Source of the DNA: Treponema sp.
Lineage (GTDB): Bacteria; Spirochaetota; Spirochaetia; Treponematales; Breznakiellaceae
Assembly (NCBI GenBank): GCA_031284385.1
Contig: JAISZZ010000022.1
Coordinates: forward strand, 1-5,115
DNA length: 5,115 bases
Direction of reading: 5' to 3'
Shown piece after piece: positions 1 through 5,115 of this stretch. Under the pieces are notes generated by a model. It was given only the letters and a program-made list of their open reading frames with translations. It had not been told where the DNA came from and ran no database searches. Each line of letters begins with the position of its first letter. Position 1 is the first letter of the stretch. The position numbers and the translations under genes are program-made.

Positions 1-112
1 ACGCTGATTAACTTGAGGCCAATCAGCGTTGCCCTATGTATTTGCTCATTTCATTACGCAAATACGGCATTAAAGTAGCACTGATTTATGCGCACTCGCA
101 TAAATCAGTGCT
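1..112. repeat. Cluster of three consecutive perfect inverted repeats downstream of hisC
   Basis: Three perfect inverted repeats follow one another with no gene between them. The first has 9-bp arms (1-9 and 21-29) around an 11-base loop. The second has 8-bp arms (38-45 and 58-65) around a 12-base loop, and its stem can be extended through a bulge by GCC/GGC at 31-33 and 66-68. The third has 16-bp arms (77-92 and 97-112) around the 4-base loop CACT. The first and third share a CTGATT core in their arms, so they may be related copies. The group could be REP-like palindromes or a composite transcription end for the hisC operon. There is no open reading frame of note here, and the window edge may cut the cluster. 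Confidence 0.7.
77..112 (-). terminator. Candidate transcription terminator hairpin of the HAD-uxaC-hisC operon
   Basis: A perfect 16-bp stem with a 4-base loop begins 9 bases after the hisC stop codon, where an operon terminator is expected. On the minus strand it is followed by ACTTTAATG, which has only a short T run, so it is not a textbook intrinsic terminator. It could instead stabilise the 3' end of the messenger, or be a palindromic repeat that happens to lie there. The stem and its position are seen directly; the terminator role is inferred. Confidence 0.45.
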
Positions 113-121
113 TCCCTAGCG

Positions 122-1192
122 TTATCTTATAGCGCAAGCGCATACTTCCAGAAATTTATCCATGCCGTTGTCGCCGCCTATGCTGACACGGAGGTAATCC
201 CTCACGCGGTTCTTGTCGAAATGGCGCACCAATACCCCGTTTTCGCGGAGCAGGCTGGACAGGCGGGCGGCGTTGAGCGGGAGCGGCGGCTTTGTAAAGA
301 TGAAGTTCGCGCTGGAAGGAAGGCTTGTAAAACCAAGAGCGGCAAGAGCCGCCATAACGCGCTCCCGTGTTTTTATTACTTTTTGGTTTACCGCTTCGTA
401 GTAAGCGCCGTCCAAAATGGCGGCGCAGGCGGCGGCTTGAGCTACGGCATCCATCGTGTACGAGTTAAACGAGTCGCGCACCCGTTCAAGCGCTTCGATA
501 AGCGGACGCTGCCCTACAGCGAAACCGGCGCGAAGTCCGGCAAGCGATGCCGCCTTCGATAAGGTATGAACGGTTAGCAAGTTTGGATTTTCGTTGATAA
601 ACGGGACGGCGCTCTCCGCGCCGAAAGCCTGATAAGCCTCATCCACGATTAAAACCTTGTTGTCCGCCGCAAGCCGTTTCGCAAGTCCGGTTACCGCGCT
701 CACGGGCAAGGCTATGCCGGTCGGCGCGTTTGGGTTTGGGAATATTGCGCCGCCCCCGCCTGAGTAAGCGCCGGTATCTATCGTGAAATCGCCGCGCAAC
801 GGAATCTCGCTATACGGTATGCCCCAAAGTTTGGCATAAACCGGATAAAAACTGTAGGTAATGTCGGGAAAAAGAAGTGGCGGCGGCTCCGCCTCGAAAA
901 AAGCGCCGAATGCAAAAGCTAAAACCTCATCGCTGCCGTTGCCGGTGAACACCTGTTCCGGCGCAACGCCGTACTTTTCCGCTATGACCGCCCTAAGCGC
1001 AGTACAGGCAGGGTCGGGATACAGCCGCAAATTTTCCGCCGCCGCGTTTTTTACCGCCTCAATCACTTTTGGCGAGGGCGGGTACGGATTTTCATTCGTG
1101 TTGAGCTTTATGAGGCCGGGTATTCGCGGCTGTTCCCCGGGAACGTATGGCGAAAGCGTTTTTACACGTCTGTTCCAAAACTCGCAAGACAC
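122..1192 (-). CDS. hisC: Histidinol-phosphate aminotransferase (class I/II PLP enzyme)
   Basis: The 356-residue protein fits the HisC family in length and sequence. It transfers an amino group between histidinol phosphate/imidazole-acetol phosphate and glutamate/2-oxoglutarate, a late step of histidine synthesis in the cytoplasm; some family members also act on aromatic amino acids. Visible landmarks are the N-terminal PGEQPRIPGLIKLNTNENPY segment (residues 18-37), Y58 in LYPDP, N155 in PNPNAPTG, D184 and Y187 in VDEAY, the Schiff-base lysine K213 in TLSKA, R221 in AGLRAGFA and the substrate-carboxylate arginine R335 in LRVSIG. All key residues are present. The start is GTG, two bases after the uxaC stop, and gives the family-typical N-terminus MS-EFWNRRV. 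The only upstream ribosome-binding signal is a loose G-rich stretch, so translation is probably coupled to uxaC. No other his gene is in the window, so the exact substrate is inferred from similarity. Confidence 0.93.
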   Translation of the reverse strand: MSCEFWNRRVKTLSPYVPGEQPRIPGLIKLNTNENPYPPSPKVIEAVKNAAAENLRLYPDPACTALRAVIAEKYGVAPEQVFTGNGSDEVLAFAFGAFFEAEPPPLLFPDITYSFYPVYAKLWGIPYSEIPLRGDFTIDTGAYSGGGGAIFPNPNAPTGIALPVSAVTGLAKRLAADNKVLIVDEAYQAFGAESAVPFINENPNLLTVHTLSKAASLAGLRAGFAVGQRPLIEALERVRDSFNSYTMDAVAQAAACAAILDGAYYEAVNQKVIKTRERVMAALAALGFTSLPSSANFIFTKPPLPLNAARLSSLLRENGVLVRHFDKNRVRDYLRVSIGGDNGMDKFLEVCACAIR

Positions 1193-1194
1193 GA

Positions 1195-2631
1195 TTAACC
1201 CGCCCTGCCTTCTTCAAAATACGATTTTGCGTTAGCAAACGAAATATCGTTTACCAAGCCGCTCAAAAGCAGCCAATCATTGGGTATCTCGCCGTTTTCG
1301 GCCCAGCCGCCCACAATATTGCAGAGTATACGGCGGAAGTATTCGTGGCGCGGGTATGAAAGAAAACTCCGCGAGTCGGTCAACATACCGGTAAAACGAG
1401 ACAGAAGGCCGGCGTTGGACAGAATTTTTATCTGCTGCTCCATGCCGTCTTTGTTGTCCAAAAACCACCACGCCGAGCCAAGCTGCATTTTTCCCGGAAT
1501 CTCCGCCTGAAACGAACCCATTATCGTAACGAGCGGGTAGTAATCCTTTGGGTTAAGGCTGTACAGAATCGTTTTGGGGAGGCCGCCGCGCCGGTTCATT
1601 TCATCCAGCAGGCGCGCCAGTTTTGCGGCAGCCGGATGGTCGTGTATCACATCAAAGCCGGTATTCACTCCAAGCCGCGAAAGCGCGTTACTGTTGATCG
1701 AACGCAGCGCGCTCATGTGAAGCTGCATTGCCCAGCCGTGTTTCTTGTACTCGCCCGCGAGGAAACAGAGCGTATATGTTTTATAAAGTTCCGCCTCGCG
1801 CGGGCTTGCGCTGCCGCCTGCCATTACCTTGTCGAAAATCGCGGCGGCTTCCTTTTCCCAGCCCCCGTCCGTTCCGCCGTTCGAGGCAGCCTCGAACGGC
1901 GCGTACTCCAAATCGTGGTCGCTTGCGCGGCAGCCACGCTTGTCGAAATAATCTACCCGCGAAGCGAGCGCCGCCATCATACCGCCAAGCGAATTTACAG
2001 GCTTGCCAGATGCCGCGCCAAGCCCGGCTGCGTATTCGGCAAAACCTTTCCTGCCGATTTCAAGCGCCCTGTCCGGCCTGAACGAAGGCAGTACCTTTGT
2101 TTTTGCCGCCCCTGACTTTGCTATACTTTCGTGATACTCAAGGCTGTCGATAGGATCGTCCGTCGTGCCTACAGCGTACACATTGAATTTTTTGAATATT
2201 CCGAACACGGAAAGATCCGCATCGTTTTTAAGTTTTTCGTTGGCTTCCTGCCAGATTGCCGGCGCGCTTCCGCCGTCAAGCGGCGTGACTATACCGAAAT
2301 ACCGTTGTAATTCCAGATGCGCCCAGTGGTAAAGCGGGTTTCCCAAAAGCCGGGGGACAGTCTCCGCCCACGCGAGAAACTTGTCGTATGGCGCGGCATC
2401 TCCCGTTATCAGCCGCTCGTCCACGCCGTTTGCCCGCAGCGCCCGCCATTTGTAGTGGTCGCCCGCGAGCCATATTGCCGCCAGATCGCCGTAACGGCGG
2501 TTTTCCGCTATTTCCTGCGGCGGAAGATGGCAGTGATAGTCAAATATAGGCTGCAAAGCCGCAGCTTCGTGATAAAGCCGCCGTGCCGTCTCCGTACTCA
2601 GCAAAAAATCCTTGTCCATAAATTTTTTCAT
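1195..2631 (-). CDS. uxaC: Glucuronate isomerase (uronate isomerase)
   Basis: UxaC interconverts D-glucuronate with D-fructuronate and D-galacturonate with D-tagaturonate, the entry step of hexuronate breakdown; it is a cytoplasmic metal-dependent amidohydrolase-superfamily enzyme. From the start chosen here the protein is 478 residues, normal for the family. It opens with MKKFMDKDFLLSTETA, then DYHCH with metal ligands H33 and H35, GDHYKWRALRANG (57-69), GNPLYHWAHLELQRYFGI (97-114), TDDP (157-160), MQLHMSALR (302-310), WWFLDN (388-393) and SRFTGMLTDSRSF (411-423), all hallmark UxaC segments. An in-frame ATG at 2658 would add nine residues and overlap the upstream gene. The ATG at 2631 is preferred because AGGAG lies 8 bases before it and the protein then begins as relatives do. 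It is the middle gene of a three-gene operon. No other hexuronate genes (uxuA, uxuB, kdgK) or regulator are in view. Confidence 0.95.
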   Translation of the reverse strand: MKKFMDKDFLLSTETARRLYHEAAALQPIFDYHCHLPPQEIAENRRYGDLAAIWLAGDHYKWRALRANGVDERLITGDAAPYDKFLAWAETVPRLLGNPLYHWAHLELQRYFGIVTPLDGGSAPAIWQEANEKLKNDADLSVFGIFKKFNVYAVGTTDDPIDSLEYHESIAKSGAAKTKVLPSFRPDRALEIGRKGFAEYAAGLGAASGKPVNSLGGMMAALASRVDYFDKRGCRASDHDLEYAPFEAASNGGTDGGWEKEAAAIFDKVMAGGSASPREAELYKTYTLCFLAGEYKKHGWAMQLHMSALRSINSNALSRLGVNTGFDVIHDHPAAAKLARLLDEMNRRGGLPKTILYSLNPKDYYPLVTIMGSFQAEIPGKMQLGSAWWFLDNKDGMEQQIKILSNAGLLSRFTGMLTDSRSFLSYPRHEYFRRILCNIVGGWAENGEIPNDWLLLSGLVNDISFANAKSYFEEGRAG

Positions 2632-2639
2632 ACCGTAAT

Positions 2640-2644
2640 CTCCT
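2640..2644 (-). promoter_or_regulatory. Ribosome binding site deciding the uxaC start
   Basis: On the minus strand AGGAG stands 8 bases ahead of the ATG at 2631, between the end of the HAD gene (2648) and uxaC. It supports the shorter 478-residue UxaC over the longer reading that starts at 2658 inside the HAD gene. Confidence 0.85.
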
Positions 2645-2647
2645 AAA

Positions 2648-3406
2648 TTACAATACATATTCTTTAAAAATGCGGGCTACGCCGCCTTTACCGACATCAT
2701 TTGTAATCACTTTTGCGACAGTTTTCAACACGCCGCAGGCATTTCCCATCGCTACGCCAAGTCCGGCGGCTTTAACAATATCGATGTCATTTTCGCTGTC
2801 ACCTATGGCAATTGCGTCGCCGCGTGTCAAACCAATTGCGGCAAGCGCCCTGTCCATACCGGTAACTTTCGTTTCACCGGCGACGATGGCCTCCGAGTAA
2901 ACGGCAAATTCATTGATGGTAAGCGCCGGTTCAAACACAGTGCGTTCTTCCGCCGTCAAAAACCCTTCCATCGTAACTTTTGTAATAATTTCATTTTGAT
3001 ATTTTTTTTGAAAATCATCTACGTTAAGAATCCGTACCGGCGGGTCGCCATAATCAAAAATCAAATACGGGCCAAGCGCGAAAACTCCGGTTTCTCCCTC
3101 AAAAACACACCATTTACCGTTACTAAAATATAACTTACAAATTTCAGGCAGCAATTCCGTAGGCACGAATTTCCGGTAAATCATCTTGCCATAAAGAGTT
3201 ACCGTCGCGCCGCAGCCTGCGACAATCCCGTCAACCCATGTAACATTACGCAGCGCAATCGGCAGACTCGCGAGAGAACGCCCCGTTGACAAAAAAATTT
3301 TATGTCCCGCTTTGTGCGCCGCCTCGATATGCACAATATCATCAGGAAACGGACCGGTTTCTCCTTCGATGAGTGTGCCGTCAATATCCAAAAATACAGC
3401 TTTCAT
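2648..3406 (-). CDS. Cof-type HAD-superfamily (IIB) hydrolase, probable sugar-phosphate or nucleotide phosphatase
   Basis: This 252-residue protein carries all four HAD motifs: motif I DIDGT (nucleophile D7, acid/base D9), motif II STGR (40-43), motif III K180 in GETKVTG, and motif IV GDSEND (202-207). The long insert between motifs II and III is the C2-type cap of the Cof/YidA-like IIB subfamily, whose members dephosphorylate phosphosugars, nucleotides or cofactor precursors in the cytoplasm. The substrate cannot be read from sequence; the neighbouring uxaC makes a sugar-phosphate role plausible but unproven. It is the first gene of the operon, ends 16 bases before uxaC, and is less GC-rich than uxaC and hisC. 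The ATG at 3406 is the family-type start (MKAVFLDIDGT). The best Shine-Dalgarno-like AGGA (3409-3412) is only 2 bases from it, so initiation may be weak. Confidence 0.92.
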   Translation of the reverse strand: MKAVFLDIDGTLIEGETGPFPDDIVHIEAAHKAGHKIFLSTGRSLASLPIALRNVTWVDGIVAGCGATVTLYGKMIYRKFVPTELLPEICKLYFSNGKWCVFEGETGVFALGPYLIFDYGDPPVRILNVDDFQKKYQNEIITKVTMEGFLTAEERTVFEPALTINEFAVYSEAIVAGETKVTGMDRALAAIGLTRGDAIAIGDSENDIDIVKAAGLGVAMGNACGVLKTVAKVITNDVGKGGVARIFKEYVL

Positions 3407-3446
3407 TATCCTGATGGTATCTTTTTCACGGCGCTGTTACAATCTC

Positions 3447-3622
3447 CCGCCACCCGCTCCCTCCCAACTCGCATTTACACCTCAGTTCTCCATTATGAAG
3501 TAAACGCATGAAGGGGGGGCGCTATTTCCATACTATTTGCGGCATATAGCCGCCACCCTTCGCGCCCCCCTGTCTCCATACCGCGCCGCCCGCAAGCGGG
3601 CTTATGCGGTATTCCGCCACCC
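3447..3622. repeat. Three exact direct copies of CCGCCACCC
   Basis: The 9-mer CCGCCACCC occurs at 3447-3455, 3550-3558 and 3614-3622, all in the same orientation and all in the intergenic region before the HAD gene. Spacings are 103 and 64 bases. The second copy follows the GCGGC/GCCGC hairpin and the third follows the ATACCGC/GCGGTAT stem, so copies may belong to a repeated structural unit. They could also be repeated binding sites; nothing in the window shows which. Confidence 0.5.
3514..3612. repeat. Nested inverted repeats forming two strong stem-loop units
   Basis: Unit one has 9-bp arms GGGGGGCGC (3514-3522) and GCGCCCCCC (3562-3570), with a second perfect hairpin inside, GCGGC (3539-3543) and GCCGC (3549-3553) around ATATA. 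Unit two follows directly: outer arms ATACCGC (3578-3584) and GCGGTAT (3606-3612) enclose an inner stem GCCCGC (3588-3593) and GCGGGC (3596-3601) with a 2-base loop. Both units are symmetrical enough to fold from either strand. They could be a structured 5' leader of the operon, paired transcription-stopping elements, or a small palindromic mobile element. The stems are seen directly; any function is unassigned. Confidence 0.65.
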
Positions 3623-3681
3623 CCCAATTCGTATGAGTATGCAAAAAAATTTATACTACCCACTATCGAAAGTATGCCCTC

Positions 3682-3710
3682 TTGCGATGTATCGAAAAAT
3701 ATGACATAAA
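3682..3710 (+). promoter_or_regulatory. Candidate sigma-70-type promoter for the accessory segment
   Basis: TTGCGA (3682-3687) and CATAAA (3705-3710) are separated by 17 bases, each matching four of six consensus positions, in a locally AT-rich stretch. Transcription would begin about 3717, just ahead of the AAGGAG at 3725-3730, and run through the decayed region into the nucleotidyltransferase gene. The match is moderate and may be chance in AT-rich DNA. Confidence 0.35.
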
Positions 3711-3724
3711 GAATAGTTACGCTT

Positions 3725-3822
3725 AAGGAGTACCCCTATGGCAGTTTAAAGTTGCTTCAAGAAAGACTTTGGACATCGATAGAAAAGGAATTGCAAAAAA
3801 GATATATCAAGGATGGCATTAG
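3725..3822 (+). pseudogene. Probable remnant of a small unidentified gene, frameshifted after the third codon
   Basis: AAGGAG (3725-3730) stands 7 bases before an ATG at 3738, an excellent ribosome binding site, but that frame reads Met-Ala-Val-stop. If one base of the TTT at 3745-3747 is skipped, the frame continues as KVASRKTLDIDRKGIAKKIY to a TAG at 3820-3822, giving about 27 residues of lysine-rich, coding-like sequence. A competing frame is open from 3710 to 3884 and includes LKLLQERLWTSIEKELQKRY. I do not recognise either product. The position, before a PIN-domain relic, is where an antitoxin gene would be expected, but no antitoxin motif is seen. A three-codon leader peptide is an alternative reading. 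Confidence 0.3.
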
Positions 3823-3884
3823 GGTAATTACTTACTTTGATCGGCGGCTGGTCAACCGGGTCGCCGTGGAGACTGGTTGGCGGT

Positions 3885-4018
3885 GATGATGATTCTCAAG
3901 TTGATGAAAAGCGCGGACGATGTTATGCCGGACAGTTGGGGGAATACCGGTAACCGGAACTATCGGCATTTTGTTCAAGGCAAAAAACATGAAAAGTTCA
4001 GTAGTTAAAAAGATATGA
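3885..4018 (+). pseudogene. Degraded C-terminal remnant of a DUF3368-like PIN-domain protein (toxin type)
   Basis: Two adjacent frames together read like the end of a DUF3368-family PIN protein. The frame at 3885-3941 gives DDDSQVDEKRGRCYAGQLG, resembling the family's acidic DE-RGR--A--LG segment. After a shift in the G run at 3938-3942, the frame from 3944 gives IPVTGTIGILFKAKN, resembling its VTGTLGILL-AK segment. Upstream, LVNRVAVETGW (about 3849-3880, in the frame of the second piece) may be an earlier part, which would imply deletion of roughly 50 residues between. The N-terminal aspartate motif is absent and the C-terminus is short, ending VVKKI with TGA at 4016-4018. PIN proteins of this kind are usually metal-dependent RNases in toxin-antitoxin pairs; this copy should be inactive. 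Assignment is by pattern memory only. The stop overlaps the next gene's ATG as ATGA. Confidence 0.5.
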
Positions 4019-4797
4019 AAATAATTGAAATTGTACAAAATAAATTATTCGAAATTGAAAAATATCATAATGTCAAAATTTTATATGCCGTAGAATCAGG
4101 CTCAAGGGCGTGGGGATTTGAGTCCACCGACAGCGACTATGATGTTAGATCTATTTACGCGCATAGTAAAAACTGGTATCTGAACATTCTGCCAAAAAAA
4201 GATGTAATTGAATATCCTATTGTTGATGAATTTGATTATTCAGGATGGGATTTAAGAAAAACTTTATTTTTAATGAATAAATCAAATCCAGTATTATTTG
4301 AGTGGATTAAATCACCTATAATTTATTGTAAAAACGATTATTTTTATGATATTATGAAACGATTATGCAAAAAATATTTTTCTCCAATATCGTCAACATA
4401 CCATTATTTACATATGGCAAGTAGAAATTATCGGGAGTATTTGCAAAAAGATGAAGTAAAAGTAAAAAAATATTTTTATGTATTGCGGCCAATAATGGCC
4501 TGTATGTGGATAGAAAAATATAATGAAACACCCCCGATTGAATTTGAAAAATTGTTGACACAAATAACTGAAAAAAAATTACTGGATAAAATAATTGAAT
4601 TGCTAGGGAAGAAAAAAAATGGAATGGAATTGGGTATGGAACCAAAAATAACCATAATAAATAATTTTATAGAAGATGCATTACGACATTTTGAAAATAC
4701 TGTAAATATTTTTGATCCAAAAACCAAACCAGAATCTGAATTGTTAGAGAAAGAATTTATAAAAATATTGGAAAACAATGAAAAAAACGGCGGCTGA
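4015..4797 (+). CDS. Nucleotidyltransferase of the DNA polymerase beta superfamily, RlaP/YcgL-like
   Basis: The 260-residue protein has the Pol-beta nucleotidyltransferase signature GSRAWGF (29-35) followed by SDYDVR (40-45), in which D41 and D43 are the expected metal-binding acids. It continues with SGWDLRKTLFLMNKSNPVLF (76-95), EWIKSPIIY (96-104), a helical YHYLHMASRNYREYL (129-143) and KKYFYVLRPIMACMWIEKY (151-169). This order matches the RlaP-type predicted nucleotidyltransferases (PF10127-like), some encoded beside RNA-repair ligases and in phages. The family transfers a nucleotide to an unknown acceptor; no RNA ligase or HEPN partner is in the window. No signal peptide or membrane segment is seen. 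The gene is strikingly AT-rich, with AAA/AAT/ATA-heavy codons, unlike its neighbours, pointing to horizontal acquisition. There is no good Shine-Dalgarno; the ATG overlaps the stop of the PIN-like remnant (ATGA), which suggests former translational coupling. The GC-rich final codons GGC GGC TGA may come from flanking DNA. Confidence 0.85.
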   Translation: MKIIEIVQNKLFEIEKYHNVKILYAVESGSRAWGFESTDSDYDVRSIYAHSKNWYLNILPKKDVIEYPIVDEFDYSGWDLRKTLFLMNKSNPVLFEWIKSPIIYCKNDYFYDIMKRLCKKYFSPISSTYHYLHMASRNYREYLQKDEVKVKKYFYVLRPIMACMWIEKYNETPPIEFEKLLTQITEKKLLDKIIELLGKKKNGMELGMEPKITIINNFIEDALRHFENTVNIFDPKTKPESELLEKEFIKILENNEKNGG

Positions 4798-4878
4798 TGG
4801 GATGGTGTGGATTGACAACTTCCACCAGTCCCGCAGGGGCTGCAACGAAGTTGCCGCGGTTTCCCCTCCACCCAAAAA
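4798..4878. other. Short gap between convergent nucleotidyltransferase and priA genes
   Basis: The two genes point at each other across 81 bases. The gap holds a small perfect hairpin, GCAAC (4842-4846) and GTTGC (4850-4854), inside weaker outer arms AGGGG (4835-4839) and CCCCT (4863-4867). On the minus strand no T run follows the hairpin, so it is at best a poor terminator for priA. No other feature is seen. Confidence 0.4.
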
Positions 4879-5115
4879 TTACAGCATACTTACCGGATCA
4901 ACATCTATTTCAAGGTAGACGGTTGCGTCCCTGCCCTGCTCATATGCAGAAAGCGCCCGGCCAGCCGCCGCGTGGAGGCTGGCCATCGCGCCGCCGCGGA
5001 GCAGTATCTGCATACGGTAGTTTCCGGCGATAAGCGCGATGGGACATTCGGCGGGGCCTAGTATGCCGGTCTCCGGCGGCAGAAAGCTCCGGCATAGCTC
5101 GAACAAACGGTGGGC
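4879..5115 (-). CDS. priA: Primosomal protein N' (replication restart helicase PriA), C-terminal end, cut by window edge
   Basis: The frame enters from the right edge without a start and ends at TAA (4881-4879), giving the last 78 residues. FLPPETGILGPAECPIALIAGNYRMQILLRG followed by a short helical stretch and VYLEIDVDPVSML is the typical PriA C-terminal domain: ILGP-P-P--------YR-Q-LL near its start and DVDP-S-L at the very end. PriA is a 3'-5' helicase that recognises stalled replication forks and reloads the replicative helicase in the cytoplasm. The helicase motifs and zinc-binding cysteines would lie outside the window. The TTG at 5106-5104 could be misread as a start but is internal, since the frame stays open to the edge (AHRLFELC). 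Codon use is GC-rich like uxaC and hisC and unlike the adjacent convergent nucleotidyltransferase gene. Confidence 0.85.
   Translation of the reverse strand, partial: AHRLFELCRSFLPPETGILGPAECPIALIAGNYRMQILLRGGAMASLHAAAGRALSAYEQGRDATVYLEIDVDPVSML

Larger units (their letters stand above)
3407..3724. other. Non-coding, repeat-rich leader region upstream of the HAD-uxaC-hisC operon
   Basis: No convincing gene is seen on either strand in these 318 bases. On the minus strand this should hold the operon promoter and leader. A good -10-like TATAAA lies at 3655-3650 (minus) but has no clear -35 at the right distance. A TTTACT/TGTAAA pair nearer the gene has an over-long spacer. Neither is strong enough to list separately. 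If transcription starts near 3645 the leader would be about 240 bases and would include the hairpins at 3514-3612. I did not recognise a known riboswitch. Confidence 0.5.

Noticed and set aside
1..112. Integron attC sites or a CRISPR array
   Set aside because: The palindromes lack the conserved GTTRRRY/RYYYAAC core sites, and there are no equally spaced direct repeats with unique spacers.
213..562. Plus-strand open frames across hisC
   Set aside because: They are antisense to a full-length hisC with all catalytic residues and show no motif of their own; the same applies to the plus-strand frames across uxaC and the HAD gene.
2632..2658. Longer N-terminus for UxaC starting at the ATG at 2658
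   Set aside because: It would overlap the HAD gene, lacks its own ribosome binding site, and adds residues that the family does not have; AGGAG points to 2631.
3302..3511. Plus-strand open frames running from the HAD gene into the intergenic region
   Set aside because: Most of the length mirrors the HAD N-terminus, there is no ribosome binding site, and the products are not recognised.
3664..3697. Direct repeat TATCGAAA at 3664-3671 and 3690-3697
   Set aside because: It is only 8 bases in AT-rich DNA with no dyad symmetry; it could be an operator but is well within chance.
4835..4867. Bidirectional terminator between the convergent genes
   Set aside because: The stem is only 5 bp with weak outer pairing and no T run on either side.
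4352..4871. Minus-strand open frames opposite the nucleotidyltransferase gene
   Set aside because: They are rich in Phe, Ile and Ser only because they mirror AT-rich Lys/Asn/Glu codons; the plus strand carries clear family motifs.
4797..5033. Plus-strand open frame of 78 codons starting in a TGATG overlap with the nucleotidyltransferase stop
   Set aside because: It lies almost entirely antisense to the PriA C-terminus and its product is an arginine/proline-rich, low-complexity shadow with no recognisable motif.

Overview
The window comes from a bacterial chromosome of moderately high GC. An AT-rich accessory segment sits between two blocks of ordinary housekeeping and metabolic genes. The gene content (uronate catabolism, histidine biosynthesis, primosome) fits an anaerobic gut- or sediment-type bacterium. 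A spirochaete such as a Treponema relative is possible from the look of the UxaC and HisC proteins, but that is only an impression and the taxon is not settled by the sequence.

Layout. Positions 1-121 hold three successive perfect inverted repeats and no gene; the one nearest hisC may end the operon. Positions 122-3406 hold a compact minus-strand operon, transcribed in the order Cof-type HAD phosphatase, uxaC (glucuronate isomerase), hisC (histidinol-phosphate aminotransferase). The gaps are 16 and 2 bases, and a clear Shine-Dalgarno places the uxaC start at 2631. Positions 3407-3724 are non-coding and rich in inverted and short direct repeats; they would form the leader/promoter region of the operon.

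Positions 3725-4018 carry decayed coding material. A good ribosome binding site precedes an ATG whose frame stops after three codons. Further on is a frameshifted, internally deleted remnant that resembles the C-terminal part of a DUF3368-type PIN-domain protein (usually the toxin of a toxin-antitoxin pair). Its last stop overlaps the start of the next gene in an ATGA junction. Positions 4015-4797 encode an intact, very AT-rich nucleotidyltransferase of the RlaP/YcgL-like Pol-beta superfamily (GSRAWGF...SDYDVR motif), very probably acquired horizontally. The composition returns to GC-rich within its last three codons. Positions 4879-5115 hold the C-terminal end of PriA on the minus strand, cut by the window edge and convergent with the nucleotidyltransferase.

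The operon links sugar-acid use (UxaC) with a housekeeping phosphatase and an amino-acid biosynthetic enzyme that have no obvious pathway connection. The most unusual part is the accessory segment at 3640-4800, where a PIN-toxin relic is fused by stop/start overlap to a stand-alone Pol-beta nucleotidyltransferase. I do not see convincing evidence for a complete new system.
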